Source: Sphingomonas horti
GTDB taxonomy: Bacteria > Pseudomonadota > Alphaproteobacteria > Sphingomonadales > Sphingomonadaceae
Length of the DNA stretch: 64,000 bases
Assembly (NCBI RefSeq): GCF_009753715.1
Contig: NZ_WQMS01000007.1
Span: 134,001 to 198,000 of the forward strand
Direction of reading: 5' to 3'
Part shown: positions 53,398 through 64,000 of the stretch, piece after piece
Layout: each line of letters starts with the position of its first letter
Position numbering within the stretch: the first letter of the stretch is position 1
Position numbers and translations under genes: made by a program
Notes under the pieces: model-generated
What the model saw: only the letters and a program-made list of their open reading frames with translations
The model's database searches: none
What the model was told of the DNA's origin: nothing

Positions 53398-54613
53398 TGT
53401 CAGCGCGATGGAGCCGATGCTGCCCGAGGAGGCGGAGCGCAGCCTGGATGATCTGACGTTCGAGCTGATCCGGGAAGCGAGCATGCTTGCGGGTCGCCTC
53501 AACCCGACCGTTCAAGGCGGTATAGGCGCGCTCGTGCGGTCGATGAACTGCTATTATTCGAACCTGATCGAAGGCCATGACACGCATCCGCGCGATATCG
53601 ACCGGGCGCTGGCGCAGGATTTTTCGGCCGAGCCGACGAAGCGCGCGCTACAGCTCGAGGCCGTCGCGCATATCGAGGTGCAGCGCCGGATCGACGAGGG
53701 GGGCGACCCGCCTGACTGGCCGGCGAGCGGCGCCTATGCGCAATGGCTGCACCGCAGCTTCTGCGCGCGGCTTCCCGAAGAATTGCTATGGGTCGAGAAC
53801 CCCGACACCGCGGAGCGGCTTCGGGTCGTGCCGGGCGAACTCCGCAGGCGCGGTGTCGCTGTCGGCCGTCACATCCCGCCCGACGCGGACGAGCTGCCGC
53901 GCTTCATGGCCCGCTTTGATCAAGCCTATGATCCGAAACGGCTCAACCAGGTCCGGCAGGTCCAATCGGTGGGGGCGGTTCACCATCGGCTGCTGTGGAT
54001 TCATCCGTTCCTCGACGGCAATGGCCGCGTCGCCCGGCTGATGAGCCACGCCTTGTTCAAGCGTGTCGGGATCGGCTCCAGCCTGTGGTCGGTCTCGCGC
54101 GGCCTCGCGCGCAATGCCGAACGCTACAAGGCGCTGCTGCAAGCGGCCGATGGGCCGAGGCGGGGCGACCGCGACGGCCGCGGTAACCTGACCCAGGCCG
54201 GGCTGGTCGCATTCTGCGGCTTCTTCCTCGAGGCCTGCCTTGACCAGGTTCGTTACATGACGTCGGTGTTGGAGCCGCAGCAGCTCCTGCGCCGCATCGA
54301 GATCTACACCGAGGACGAAGCGCGGGCCGGACGCCTGCCCAAGGGCGCGTATCCGATCCTGCGCGAAGCCCTGCTGGCAGGCGAGCTGTCGCGTGGCGAA
54401 GCGGGCCGGCTCAGCGGTTATCAGGAGCGCAAAGGTCGCGAAGTGGTGTCCACACTCCTCAAGCACGGCCTGCTCGTCGCAACCGACGCCAGCCACAAGT
54501 CGGCCGTCCGGCTCGGCTTTCCGATCGACGTGGTCGAGCGCTGGTTCCCGCGTCTGTACCCGGCCGGGTTGGCGTCACGTGAACAGCCTGGCTGTCCGGT
54601 CATTGCCCACTGA
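53393..54613 (+). CDS. Fic-domain protein, probable AMP-transferase
   Basis: 406 aa from ATG 53393. The Fic active-site loop is complete, HPFLDGNGRVAR (about residue 204), and the N-terminal inhibitory-like region DLTFELIREASMLAGRLN and YYSNLIEGHDTHPRDID are of the Fic/DOC type with an N-terminal Fic_N domain. A C-terminal winged helix (LLAGELSRGEAGRLSGYQERKGREVV) follows. Such proteins AMPylate or otherwise modify targets and may act as toxins. No separate antitoxin is seen. The reading frame is open back to TTG 53258, so the N-terminus is uncertain. Confidence 0.85.
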   Translation: MDVSAMEPMLPEEAERSLDDLTFELIREASMLAGRLNPTVQGGIGALVRSMNCYYSNLIEGHDTHPRDIDRALAQDFSAEPTKRALQLEAVAHIEVQRRIDEGGDPPDWPASGAYAQWLHRSFCARLPEELLWVENPDTAERLRVVPGELRRRGVAVGRHIPPDADELPRFMARFDQAYDPKRLNQVRQVQSVGAVHHRLLWIHPFLDGNGRVARLMSHALFKRVGIGSSLWSVSRGLARNAERYKALLQAADGPRRGDRDGRGNLTQAGLVAFCGFFLEACLDQVRYMTSVLEPQQLLRRIEIYTEDEARAGRLPKGAYPILREALLAGELSRGEAGRLSGYQERKGREVVSTLLKHGLLVATDASHKSAVRLGFPIDVVERWFPRLYPAGLASREQPGCPVIAH

Positions 54614-55247
54614 TCGTAATGCCGGGGGTCACGATCAGGAACCCGCGCGAGAACCGCTTCGCGTTCGGATGGCGGACCGCATTAACCGTCTGCCACGCGA
54701 TCAGCATCGCCATGACGGTCGTCTTGCCCGCGCCCGTCGCGAGCTTCAGCGCCATGCGCAGCAGCTCCAGGTTCGAGGCGGCGTTGGCTGCTTCCAGGTG
54801 TGTCCAGAAGCGCCGGCCTTGGGCCGAGGATTTGGGCGCGACTTCGGTCAGCCAGATGACCGTCTCGACCGCCTCCACCTGGCAGAAGAACGGGCGTTGG
54901 TTCGCGAAGGGATGATTGCGCCAGTGGCGCAACAACCGAGCGGTGGAGGGCGTCACCTGCCACTGGCTCTCAGGCAGGTGTCGCCAGCTCTCGACCGCGG
55001 AGCGGATGCCGTTGATGACTTCGGTCGGGTTATATTCCTGACCCAGCTCGTCGGCGAGGAAGTCCGGTTGCGCCGCCGCCTTGCCCTTGATCTTCTTCGG
55101 CTTCGGAATGGGCGACACAAGCGCGCTGGGACGACGGTTCGGCTTGACGACCGCGGTTGGCTGCCCGCTTGCGTCCAGCTCCCAATGCTGCGTCGGCTCC
55201 TCGTAAGGCGAGTTGAGGATCGGCGAGTCGAAGAAGGCGCTACTCAT
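54600..55247 (-). pseudogene. N-terminal fragment of a type III-like restriction helicase (Res)
   Basis: 215 codons. The start MSSAFFDSPILNSPYEEP and the helicase motif I LATGAGKTTVMAMLI are typical of the large DEAD/DEAH-type restriction subunits; the text stops just after LIVTPGITI, where several hundred residues more are expected. The end overlaps the 3' end of fic, so the break lies at the fic junction. No methyltransferase gene is present. Inactive remnant. Confidence 0.82.
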
Positions 55248-55393
55248 CGCAGGCCTCGCCGAATACGCGTCCGCAAGCGGATGGACGCCAAAAAGCCCCG
55301 CCGTCTCATGTGTTTGCCTCCCGGGCGATGTCTTATCGCGACGTGGTAGACGAGGCGAGCGACAAATTTGGTCGCAAGATTGGGGCACGCCTT

Positions 55394-55486
55394 CTATTTG
55401 CCTGGACTTCGCGTGGCGATCAGAGCCTGCTCGTCACGCCACTCGTCCAGCTCGTGGCGCGCGAGGAAGCCGTTCAGATCGAGCAT
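55394..55486 (-). pseudogene. Duplicated 5' end of gene A
   Basis: A 30-codon frame, MLDLNGFLARHELDEWRDEQ then AL, nearly identical to the start of gene A (N3D and V22A differ) and preceded by the same AAGGAAAG leader. It is cut off at 55416 and runs into unrelated sequence and a stop. Confidence 0.85.
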
Positions 55487-55531
55487 CTTTCCTTGGGCGG
55501 CAGATCAGCACGCGGGCGACGCCGGCGCAAG
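55416..55531. repeat. Right direct repeat of the accessory island
   Basis: 116 nt matching 49231-49349 in direct orientation. It ends 26 nt from the uvrB stop, so the original layout was probably uvrB followed by genes A and B. Confidence 0.92.
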
Positions 55532-55557
55532 CTCTGAGCATTGCGCTAGATAGCTGC

Positions 55558-57747
<2,190 letters not shown>

Positions 57748-57812
57748 GGCTTGTCGATATGGTCCCGGCGAGCCGCCATCGCAACGACAGGCGGGACAAG
57801 GGGGATTGCCTG

Positions 57813-58364
57813 ATGAGGATGACGATCGCGCTCGCGCTGCTGGCGCTCGCCGCGTGCAACAAGGAGCCGGAGCTGAAGCTCAAGAACGCGACGGCGGAAG
57901 AAGTCGCCGCCAAGGCAAAGGCAGCGGGCGCAGGCGAGATGCGGCCGGAGCCGGGCCAGTGGAAAGTCGTGACGACGATGAAGCTGCTGGAGGTCGAAGG
58001 CGTTCCCGAAGCCGCCGCGGCGCAGATGAAGGGCGCGCTCGCCCGCACCGCGACCAACCTGAAATGCCTGACCCCGGAGGACTTGCAGAAGCCGAACGTC
58101 TTCGCGGGCCGCGAGAACAGCCGCTGTAAGTATGACGAGTTCGACATGAAGGGCGGCAAGATCAAGGCGACGATGCACTGCCCCGGCCAGTCGGGCGGCG
58201 AGATGGGGATGACGCTGGACGGCGCCTACACGCCGCAATCCTATAACGTGCTCGCGACGATGGACATGCAGATGCCGACTGCGGGCCAGAGCATGAAGAT
58301 GACGATGCAGGCGAACGGCACGCGGATCGGCGAATGCCCTGCCGAGCCGGCGAAGGGCGGCTGA
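57813..58364 (+). CDS. DUF3617 lipoprotein
   Basis: 183 aa from the ATG at 57813, after AAGGGGG. Signal and lipobox [14 protein letters not shown], then a charged helix and a DUF3617 domain ([44 protein letters not shown]) with paired Cys. Periplasmic/outer-membrane protein of unknown role, widespread in sphingomonads. Confidence 0.87.
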   Translation: MRMTIALALLALAACNKEPELKLKNATAEEVAAKAKAAGAGEMRPEPGQWKVVTTMKLLEVEGVPEAAAAQMKGALARTATNLKCLTPEDLQKPNVFAGRENSRCKYDEFDMKGGKIKATMHCPGQSGGEMGMTLDGAYTPQSYNVLATMDMQMPTAGQSMKMTMQANGTRIGECPAEPAKGG

Positions 58365-58371
58365 CCGTGCG

Positions 58372-59367
58372 CTAGCCTGCCGTCAATGCCGCCTGGGCGA
58401 TCCGCTCGAAGCTGGGCGTGATCGCCTCCAGCCGGTCCTCGCGTGTGTTGCCGAGGCGGACGAGCACGACCGAATGGCCGTCCTTGGCACCGGTGAACAC
58501 GAACTGTCCCAGATGCCCGCGCATCGAGACCAGGCCGTTCGGCGACAGCCAGACATGGCCGCCATAGCGCGGGTTGGTCGGCGCGGGCGTCTTCAGAAAG
58601 GCGAGCCAGTCCGGCGCGACGATCTGCTTGCCGTTCGGGCCCTTGCCGTCGACCAGCAGCCGCCCCAGCCGTCCCCAATCGTCGAGGCTCATATGGATGA
58701 TCGAGCCGCCGATCTGCGTGCCCGATCCGTCGAACTCCAGAAAGGCTGACGCGACGCCCGCGGGCCGGAACAGCCGTTCCTCGGCAAAATCGCGATAGGC
58801 TCGCGCGCGTATGCGCGGATCGCGGCTGTCGGTCAGGGTGCGGGTGACGATCTCGGCCAGGATGATGCTGGTCAGCGAATCATAATTGAAATGCGTGCCG
58901 GGCTTGAACGCCAGCGGCCGCGCGATCGCCCGGGCCGCCATGCCGCCCGTGCCGGACACGAACAGCACCTGGTTGGTGTCGCTGTTCTCGATCGGCTGCC
59001 CGACCTCGATGTGCCTGAGGCCCGAGGACATGCGCAGCAGCTGCCTGAGCGTGATCCGCGCCCGCCCGTCGTTCCGCCATTCCGCGATCGGCGCAGGCGC
59101 GTCGAGCTGCAGCTTGCCGTCGGCGACCAGCGCACCGACCAGCAGGGCCGTGACGCTCTTCGCCATCGACCAGCTGATGAACCGGTTCGCGTCGGAATAG
59201 CCGGCCGCATAACGCTTCGCGACGGGCCGTCCGTCCACGAGCAGCAGCACCGCGCGCGTGTCTCCCATGTCGGGCGCGAACAGCGGCGCGATCGGGTCTG
59301 GCGGCGCGGCCGCCGAGCCCGGCACGGCGAGTGCCAGGGCGGAAGCAAGAAGCGGGTAGATTTTCAT
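58372..59367 (-). CDS. Serine hydrolase, class C beta-lactamase family
   Basis: 331 aa. Signal MKIYPLLASALALAVPGSAA. Active-site SxxK is SMAK in RFISWSMAKSVTALLVG; the second motif reads YDS (usual YxN) in NYDSLTS; the third region is GHLGQFVF rather than KTG. The set suggests an esterase or peptidase-like member rather than a true beta-lactamase. The ATG at 59367 was chosen because the frame upstream is derived from a repeat. Confidence 0.87.
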   Translation of the reverse strand: MKIYPLLASALALAVPGSAAAPPDPIAPLFAPDMGDTRAVLLLVDGRPVAKRYAAGYSDANRFISWSMAKSVTALLVGALVADGKLQLDAPAPIAEWRNDGRARITLRQLLRMSSGLRHIEVGQPIENSDTNQVLFVSGTGGMAARAIARPLAFKPGTHFNYDSLTSIILAEIVTRTLTDSRDPRIRARAYRDFAEERLFRPAGVASAFLEFDGSGTQIGGSIIHMSLDDWGRLGRLLVDGKGPNGKQIVAPDWLAFLKTPAPTNPRYGGHVWLSPNGLVSMRGHLGQFVFTGAKDGHSVVLVRLGNTREDRLEAITPSFERIAQAALTAG

Positions 59368-59410
59368 ACCCGCCAGCCTATCGCAGCACAGCGGAGCCGA
59401 AACCCCAAAA

Positions 59411-59503
59411 ACCGTTCGGGTTGAGCTTGTCGAAGTCCTCCCTTTCTGTTCACTAAAAGCCAACGGGAAGGAAGGGAGGGCTTCGACAGGCTCAGCCCGA
59501 ATG
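59411..59503. repeat. Palindromic intergenic repeat, family B copy 1
   Basis: CCGTTCGGGTTGAGCTTGTC pairs with GGCTTCGACAGGCTCAGCCC, with inner CCTCCCTT/AAGGGAGG. The second copy is at 63865-63953. Confidence 0.88.
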
Positions 59504-59519
59504 GAGCGGGGGGTGACCG

Positions 59520-59867
59520 ATGCGTAGCGGCAAACGACGAATGGTGTGGTCGGCCACCATCATCCTCGCCGCCCTGTTCATCGCTGCCGCACTCTACGCC
59601 GGCGCGATGCGTCCGCAGCTGGAGCTCGGCACCGGCTATGCTGCCCGCGTCGCCTGCGCGTGCCGCTATATCGGCAACCGGCCGCTTGCCCAATGCTACA
59701 AGGATTTCGAACCCGGCATGGAGATGATCCGCCTGAGCGAAGACCCGGCGAAGAAGAGCGTCACCGCCAACGTCCCGCTGCTCGCCCGCCGCACCGCGCG
59801 CTTCGATCCGCTGCTGGGCTGCCAACCGGAGCCGCTTCAAGGGCGGGAGTATCAGATCAGGCGCTGA
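59520..59867 (+). CDS. Small exported/membrane-anchored protein
   Basis: 115 aa. A single N-terminal membrane segment (MVWSATIILAALFIAAALYAG) is followed by a short periplasmic part with several Cys (VACACRYIG, QCYKDFE, LLGCQPE), which could form disulfides. No family recognised. GGGGGTG precedes the ATG. Divergent from the serine hydrolase; a similar pairing with serine hydrolases is likely in sphingomonads but not shown here. Confidence 0.72.
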   Translation: MRSGKRRMVWSATIILAALFIAAALYAGAMRPQLELGTGYAARVACACRYIGNRPLAQCYKDFEPGMEMIRLSEDPAKKSVTANVPLLARRTARFDPLLGCQPEPLQGREYQIRR

Positions 59868-59900
59868 CCGGATGTCGGCTGAGGGTGGTTTGCGGACCAA

Positions 59901-60038
59901 TCACCTCTCCCCTAGGGAGAGGTCGAGTCAGCGCTTGCGCTGACCGGGTGAGGGGTTGGACCTCTCCACGAAGTCCTGATCCCCTCACCCCGCTCGCGGC
60001 GATGCCGCGAGTCGCCCTCTCCCCATGGGAGAGGGGCC
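59901..60038. repeat. Palindromic repeat, family C
   Basis: Arms CCTCTCCCCTAGGGAGAGG and CCCTCTCCCCATGGGAGAGGG with a centre that includes GTCAGCGCTTGCGCTGAC and CTCGCGGCGATGCCGCGAG. A compound hairpin element in the 290-nt gap between the small exported protein and the next minus-strand gene; no gene was seen in the rest of the gap. Confidence 0.85.
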
Positions 60039-60157
60039 GCTATGGGTCGCGATCTGACCTCGGCGCCGGCGCCTTAACGATGTCCGCTTTGCGAGTAAGA
60101 AGCCGGCATTCCCAGCGGCCCCAGGCCGATCGTCACGTGCGGGTGGGTTGCGGACAT

Positions 60158-60430
60158 TTATAAGCGGCTGAACGCGATGGTTTCGCTAGCCTCGAAAGGC
60201 GGCTGTCCGACGCGGGAGAACCAATCAGCCTGGAAGCCGGAGAGTTGCTCCAGATGGGAAAGGAGGGCGTCCCAGCCCATCATTTCCTCATTGAAGGTCC
60301 AAACCTGCCCGCTAGCTTCCACGTCGCAGCAGATCAGATCAGTAGTGAGTTCGTCACGTTTGTAGAAGGTGACCTGCTGAATGTCGGATAGTGGGATGCT
60401 CCGCAGCAGATTGGCATCAACATCATTCAT
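60158..60430 (-). CDS. Unknown 90-residue protein
   Basis: MNDVDANLLRSIPLSDIQQV, then strands with FYKRDELTTDLICCDVEASG, and a C-terminal EASETIAFSRL. Acidic, cytoplasmic, with no family recognised. It lies 51 nt downstream of another unknown minus-strand gene, possibly one unit. Confidence 0.65.
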   Translation of the reverse strand: MNDVDANLLRSIPLSDIQQVTFYKRDELTTDLICCDVEASGQVWTFNEEMMGWDALLSHLEQLSGFQADWFSRVGQPPFEASETIAFSRL

Positions 60431-60481
60431 ACGAGCAGGTTGGCGCGGCACGGCTATGTCCGCAAGGGCTGGAAACTGGAC

Positions 60482-60736
60482 TTAAGGTCGATACTCTTCG
60501 CCCGCAGCGTAGCGGGGCAAATCCGTGGCCGCTTCGGCCAATGCCGTTCTGATTTCCGTAAGGCCGAAGCGCCGATCCCATAGCTCCGTCGCCAAGGTGT
60601 TGATTGCTTGTCCAAGGACGGGATTTTCGGGCCATGGGTTCGTGTCGTTCAACTCGCGCAGCGACACGCTGAAGCGGTAGGCAGCTTCGTATAGCTGCGT
60701 CTGCCATTCATCTCCCTCGTCCAGCTGATGAGTCAT
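60482..60736 (-). CDS. Unknown 84-residue protein
   Basis: MTHQLDEGDEWQTQLYEAAY, predicted helical, with NTLATELWDRRFGLTEIRTA. No family recognised. Upstream partner of the 90-residue gene; Met at 60736 was chosen because the frame further upstream looks non-coding. Confidence 0.65.
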   Translation of the reverse strand: MTHQLDEGDEWQTQLYEAAYRFSVSLRELNDTNPWPENPVLGQAINTLATELWDRRFGLTEIRTALAEAATDLPRYAAGEEYRP

Positions 60737-60805
60737 GCGCTGAAGACTAGCTCGACTCTGAACGTCCGCAACGGGTCGCATTCGGACGCTCGAAAATTCT
60801 GCTGA

Positions 60806-61915
60806 TCAGGCCGCCACCGCGACGTCCGCCGCCTCCGTTTCCTCGATCCAGCCGCCGCCGAGCACGCGGTCGCCCGCGTAGAGCACGGCCGCCTGGCCAG
60901 GGCTGACGCCGTATTCGCCCTGCGGGAAGGCCAAGCGGTCGCCGTCGAGCACGGCGGGGATGGGCTTGGCGAGGGAGCGTACCTTGGCGGCGATCGGCCC
61001 TGCATAGCTGCCGCCGATCCAGTTGATCTCGCTCAGGCGCGCCGCCCCGACGGCGAGGGCGCGTCTGGGGCCGACGATCACGCGCTGCGCGGCCGCGTCC
61101 AGACGGATCACGTACAGCGGCTCGGGCTGGCCGCCCAGCTCCAGGCCTTTCCGCTGGCCGACGGTGAAGTGGATCAGCCCCTTATGCCGCCCGAGCACAC
61201 GGCCGGTGAGGTCGACGATCTCGCCTTCCGTCTCCGCTTCCGGCCGCAGCTTTTTCACCAGTCGGGCATAGTCTCCATCGGGCACGAAGCAGATGTCCTG
61301 GCTGTCCGGCTTGGCAGCGACGCCCAATCCCAGCTCTGCCGCGATCGCCCGCACCTCGGGCTTCGGCATGCCCCCCAGCGGGAAACGCAGGAAGTCGAGC
61401 TGATCGCGCGTGGTCGCGAACAGGAAATAGCTCTGGTCGCGCGCGGGATCGGCGGCGCGGTGGAGCTCCGGCCCTTCCGGCCCTTCCATGCGACGGACAT
61501 AATGGCCGGTCGCCAGCGCATCGGCGCCCAAATCCCTCGCGAGCGCGAACAGATCGGTGAACTTCACGCCCATGTTGCAGCGCACGCACGGGATCGGCGT
61601 GCGGCCGGCCAGATACTCGTCGGCGAACTGGGCGATGACGCTGTCGCGGAACCGGCTTTCGTGGTCGAAAACGTAATGGGCGATGCCGAGCTTGTCGCAG
61701 ACGGCGCGGGCGTCGCGAATGTCCTGCCCGGCGCAGCAGCTTCCCGTCCGCCCGACGGCGGCGCCGTGATCGTAAAGCTGCAGCGTGACTCCGATCGTCT
61801 CCGCGCCCGAGCGGGCGGCCAATGCAGCCACGACGGACGAGTCGACGCCGCCCGACATGGCGACGACGATCCGCTTGCCCCAAAGGTCGGCCCCGAGCTG
61901 GAAATCCGCGTGCAT
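60806..61915 (-). CDS. mnmA: tRNA 2-thiouridine(34) synthase
   Basis: 369 aa. MnmA activates U34 of certain tRNAs with ATP and transfers sulfur. PP-loop [15 protein letters not shown], the catalytic Cys region [11 protein letters not shown], and the C-terminal [12 protein letters not shown], with [12 protein letters not shown], match the family. Cysteines are complete. Confidence 0.95.
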   Translation of the reverse strand: MHADFQLGADLWGKRIVVAMSGGVDSSVVAALAARSGAETIGVTLQLYDHGAAVGRTGSCCAGQDIRDARAVCDKLGIAHYVFDHESRFRDSVIAQFADEYLAGRTPIPCVRCNMGVKFTDLFALARDLGADALATGHYVRRMEGPEGPELHRAADPARDQSYFLFATTRDQLDFLRFPLGGMPKPEVRAIAAELGLGVAAKPDSQDICFVPDGDYARLVKKLRPEAETEGEIVDLTGRVLGRHKGLIHFTVGQRKGLELGGQPEPLYVIRLDAAAQRVIVGPRRALAVGAARLSEINWIGGSYAGPIAAKVRSLAKPIPAVLDGDRLAFPQGEYGVSPGQAAVLYAGDRVLGGGWIEETEAADVAVAA

Positions 61916-62057
61916 TGCGCGGCCATATAGGGGCCGCGGGCCGCCGCGTCACGGGCGGCAAGCCTTTGCCTCCCTGTGGCGAAAATACCGCACCCGCCTT
62001 TACCGGCGGTTCAACACCTGCCGCTAGACGAGGTGCAAGACATTCCGGGGGAAGGCT

Positions 62058-62318
62058 TTGTACCACGACCGTCAACTGGCAGACTGGACGCCGAGCGCGC
62101 AGCCGGTGCGCCCCAATTTCGCGACCCTGGTCGCGGTTGCGGTCGCTCGCCAGGCCGCCAGCCAGACGGCCCAGGTGATCGCCGGCGCTGAAGCCGGGCC
62201 GATTTCGGCCGTATCTCTTGTCGAGCTGTTCGGGGAACGACGCCGCAAGGGCGGCGTCTCCGGAGCCAGCTTCAACAGCGGCGTGGCGGCCCTGCTAACG
62301 CCGGAGAAGGGAACATGA
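62058..62318 (+). CDS. Unknown small protein upstream of sciP
   Basis: 86 aa from TTG, preceded by GGGGGAAGG. Ala/Val-rich helix (FATLVAVAVARQAASQTAQ) and a basic stretch (GERRRKGG). No family recognised. It is 105 nt before sciP and may be co-transcribed. Confidence 0.6.
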   Translation: MYHDRQLADWTPSAQPVRPNFATLVAVAVARQAASQTAQVIAGAEAGPISAVSLVELFGERRRKGGVSGASFNSGVAALLTPEKGT

Positions 62319-62423
62319 GGCGGATGTTTACCGATCGGGTTCAGGGTTTCTGAACCAGGAATCGCTAGCACCGGTGTCGCGTATCGAGGCTCTCCCGAGG
62401 AGCCGTTGTTGCTTGAGGAAAGA

Positions 62424-62723
62424 ATGATCGAAAACCAGAAAATCCGCCCCGCCCAGGTGATCGGCCCGCTCGGCGAGCTGCTGACGCTGGACACACTGCC
62501 GCCGCCGAACACCAGCCGCTGGGTGGTGCGCCGCAAGGCGGAAGTGGTCGCCGCGGTCAATGGCGGATTGCTGACCGTCGACGAGGTGTGCGAGCGCTAC
62601 AACCTGACGGTCGAGGAATTCGCCGCCTGGCAGCGCGCGGTCGATCGTTCGGGGATGCCGGGCCTGCGGGTCACCCGCATCCAGCACTATAAATCGCTGT
62701 ACGAGCGCCAGCAGAAATATTGA
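62424..62723 (+). CDS. sciP: SciP-type CtrA inhibitor (DUF1153)
   Basis: 99 aa from the ATG at 62424, just after GAGGAAAG. SciP blocks the cell-cycle regulator CtrA from activating its promoters. The helix-turn-helix TVDEVCERYNLTVEEFAAWQRAVD and the preceding RWVVRRKAEVVAAVNGGLLT match DUF1153/SciP of Caulobacter. A terminator follows. Confidence 0.9.
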   Translation: MIENQKIRPAQVIGPLGELLTLDTLPPPNTSRWVVRRKAEVVAAVNGGLLTVDEVCERYNLTVEEFAAWQRAVDRSGMPGLRVTRIQHYKSLYERQQKY

Positions 62724-62762
62724 CGGGCGCGCCGCCCCCGCGAAAGCGGGCATCAGCCAAAC

Positions 62763-62789
62763 AGCCCCGCCCCACCGGCGGGGCTTTTT
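62763..62789 (+). terminator. Rho-independent terminator of sciP
   Basis: AGCCCCGCC / GGCGGGGCT (9 bp, 5-nt loop) followed by TTTTT. Confidence 0.93.
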
Positions 62790-62933
62790 GCTTGTCGACT
62801 CGGCAGACGAAGTGTAGAGGGCGCGCAACGGCGCAGGCCCTGTCTGCGACGAACCATTAGCTATTGTTCGGCGTTTCCGGGTTGATGCATCGCCCGACAA
62901 GCGCTGCTTGAAGACACGGAGACTGACGGCCTT

Positions 62934-63140
62934 ATGCAAATTCTCGTCCGCGACAACAATGTCGACCAGGCGCTGCGCGCGCTCAAGAAGAAGCTGCAGC
63001 GCGAAGGCGTCTATCGCGAGATGAAGCTGCGCCGTCATTACGAGAAGCCGTCCGAGAAGCGCGCCCGCGAGCGCGCCGCCGCGATCCGTCGCGCGCGCAA
63101 GCTCGAGCGCAAGCGCGCCGAGCGCGACGGCGTCAAGTAA
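62934..63140 (+). CDS. rpsU: 30S ribosomal protein S21
   Basis: 68 aa: [31 protein letters not shown] is the S21 signature and the Lys/Arg-rich C-terminus is typical. S21 is a small-subunit protein near the anti-Shine-Dalgarno end of 16S rRNA. Confidence 0.95.
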   Translation: MQILVRDNNVDQALRALKKKLQREGVYREMKLRRHYEKPSEKRARERAAAIRRARKLERKRAERDGVK

Positions 63141-63147
63141 GCCGGCC

Positions 63148-63224
63148 GTCATCCCGGGCTCGACCCGGGACCCACCTGCCTTGCTGCCTTGAAGAAGCGG
63201 GATTCCCGCTTTCGCGGGAATGAC
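63148..63224. repeat. Palindromic intergenic repeat, family A copy 4
   Basis: Left part GTCATCCCGGGCTCGACCCG, right part ending TTTCGCGGGAATGAC, in the rpsU-FKBP gap. A shorter related piece (CCCGCGAAAGCGGGCATCAG) sits at 62738-62757. Confidence 0.85.
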
Positions 63225-63259
63225 GTAAAGGGGCGGCCTCAATCTAGGGGAACCCGCCC

Positions 63260-63838
63260 ATGTCCGTGACCGCCGTGCTGATTCCGCCGACCTCGCGCCG
63301 CGTGCTCGGCATATTATGGGCGGGCGTTGCCGTCGTGCTCGCCGCGGCGATCGCGCTGGCCTGGTTCGGCACCTCGGCCGCGGTCGCGCAGACCGGCACC
63401 AACGAGCAATTCCTCGCCTGGAACGCCCGTCAGCCGGGCGTGCAGACCACCGCCTCCGGGCTGCAGTACAAGGTGCTGAAGGCCGGCGAAGGCGCGCACC
63501 CGACCGACGCCGATGTCGCGCTGATCAAGTACAAGGGCAGCTTGCGCGACGGCACCGTGTTCGACGAGAATGAGCGCGCGCCGCTGCCGGTCGCGCAGGT
63601 CGTCCCCGGCTTTTCGGAAGGCCTGAAGCTGATGCAGAAGGGCGGCAAATACCGCCTCTGGATCAAGCCCGAGCTCGGCTATGGCGACCGCGACACCGGC
63701 GGCACGATCCCGCCCAATTCCGTGCTGACGTTCGACGTCGAGCTGCTCGAATTCATCCCGATGGCCGTGCTGCAGCAGATGCAGATGCAGCAGATGATGC
63801 GCGGCCAGGGCGCCCCGGGAGCGCCGGGCGGGCGGTAA
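63260..63838 (+). CDS. FKBP-type peptidyl-prolyl isomerase
   Basis: 192 aa. An N-terminal membrane segment (ILWAGVAVVLAAAIALAWFG) anchors or exports it, then an FKBP domain (about 60-170): VLKAGEGAHPTDADVALIKY, GTVFDENERAPLPVAQVVPG, KPELGYGDRDTGGTIPPNS. The tail is Gln/Met-rich (VLQQMQMQQMMRGQG). It speeds proline isomerisation of envelope proteins. Confidence 0.92.
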   Translation: MSVTAVLIPPTSRRVLGILWAGVAVVLAAAIALAWFGTSAAVAQTGTNEQFLAWNARQPGVQTTASGLQYKVLKAGEGAHPTDADVALIKYKGSLRDGTVFDENERAPLPVAQVVPGFSEGLKLMQKGGKYRLWIKPELGYGDRDTGGTIPPNSVLTFDVELLEFIPMAVLQQMQMQQMMRGQGAPGAPGGR

Positions 63839-63864
63839 CACCTTCCAGCCGATGCTCTAAACAC

Positions 63865-63953
63865 CGTTCGGCCTGCGCTTGTCGAAAGCCTTCCTTCTTC
63901 TTCGGCGACTCGGGGAAAGAAAAGGGAGGGCTTCGCCAAGCTCCGCCCGAACG
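63865..63953. repeat. Palindromic intergenic repeat, family B copy 2
   Basis: CCGTTCGGCCTGCGCTTGTC pairs imperfectly with the right arm at 63928-63953, which holds GGCTTCGCCAAGCTC and GCCCGAACGG, just downstream of the FKBP gene; same layout as 59411-59503. Confidence 0.85.
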
Positions 63954-64000
63954 GGCTTCCCAGCTCCGGTCCCTACCCCGCTTCCGCCGCTTTCTCCTCC

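Noticed and set aside
49350-55415. CRISPR array near the cas9 remnant
   Set aside because: No regularly spaced 28-37 nt repeats were found; the three 12-nt units at fic are too short and close.
49350-55415. Island as an integrative element or prophage
   Set aside because: No integrase, transposase, tRNA target or phage structural gene was recognised. The repeats are copied gene sequence, not terminal inverted repeats.

Overview
The window is high-GC DNA with alphaproteobacterial gene content, most like a sphingomonad (Sphingomonadaceae). The signs are an exosortase V-type exopolysaccharide locus, a SciP-type (DUF1153) cell-cycle regulator, DUF3617, DUF2721 and CHCC zinc-finger proteins, dense gene packing with many 1-4 nt overlaps, frequent GTG/TTG starts, and short palindromic intergenic repeats. 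The species is an inference.

Layout. 1-10.4 kb: a GH18-like/CE4/GT2 fusion protein, TldD, an ABC ATPase, L-aspartate oxidase, an alpha/beta hydrolase, HisN and an ATP-dependent DNA ligase. 10.4-28.9 kb: an exopolysaccharide block with sugar-phosphate transferase, EpsI, exosortase, a tyrosine-kinase-like protein lacking its P-loop lysine, chain-length protein, Wza, outer-membrane barrel, accessory protein, AAA ATPase, glycosyltransferases, acetyltransferase and polymerase. Two related beta-helix proteins lie near its ends, and a low-GC esterase/beta-helix pair sits inside it. 28.9-36.3 kb: a PdeM-type phosphoesterase, a DEXH helicase and an MBL exonuclease, which with the ligase at 8.8 kb make the four-gene ligase-associated (Lhr-type) DNA repair set. 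The exopolysaccharide block sits exactly between the ligase and the other three.

36-49 kb: housekeeping genes (thiL, hppA, infA, maf, an RNase E/G-like protein, an aminotransferase), membrane proteins, a 2OG oxygenase, and a coupled pair of unknown genes of which the second carries a one-base frameshift. A structured region on the minus strand at 45.16-45.35 kb looks like a small RNA or mini-mRNA: an 18-codon ORF behind a Shine-Dalgarno matching 14 nt of the 16S rRNA 3' end, followed by a terminator.

49.2-55.5 kb: an accessory island between two direct repeats of about 117 bp. Each repeat is a copy of the 5' end and leader of the unknown gene at 48609-49301. The island holds PIN/HicB-like and AbrB/PIN toxin-antitoxin pairs, a WYL regulator, a Fic protein and broken defence genes: the first 133 codons of a Cas9, spliced to the last ~75 codons of an McrC, and the first 215 codons of a restriction helicase. 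A structured, terminator-ended intergenic region beside the cas9 start is a candidate relict tracrRNA. No CRISPR array was seen.

55.5-64 kb: uvrB, DUF3617 lipoprotein, a serine hydrolase, mnmA, sciP, rpsU and an FKBP-type isomerase, with several palindromic repeats. No tRNA, rRNA, integrase or transposase gene was recognised.
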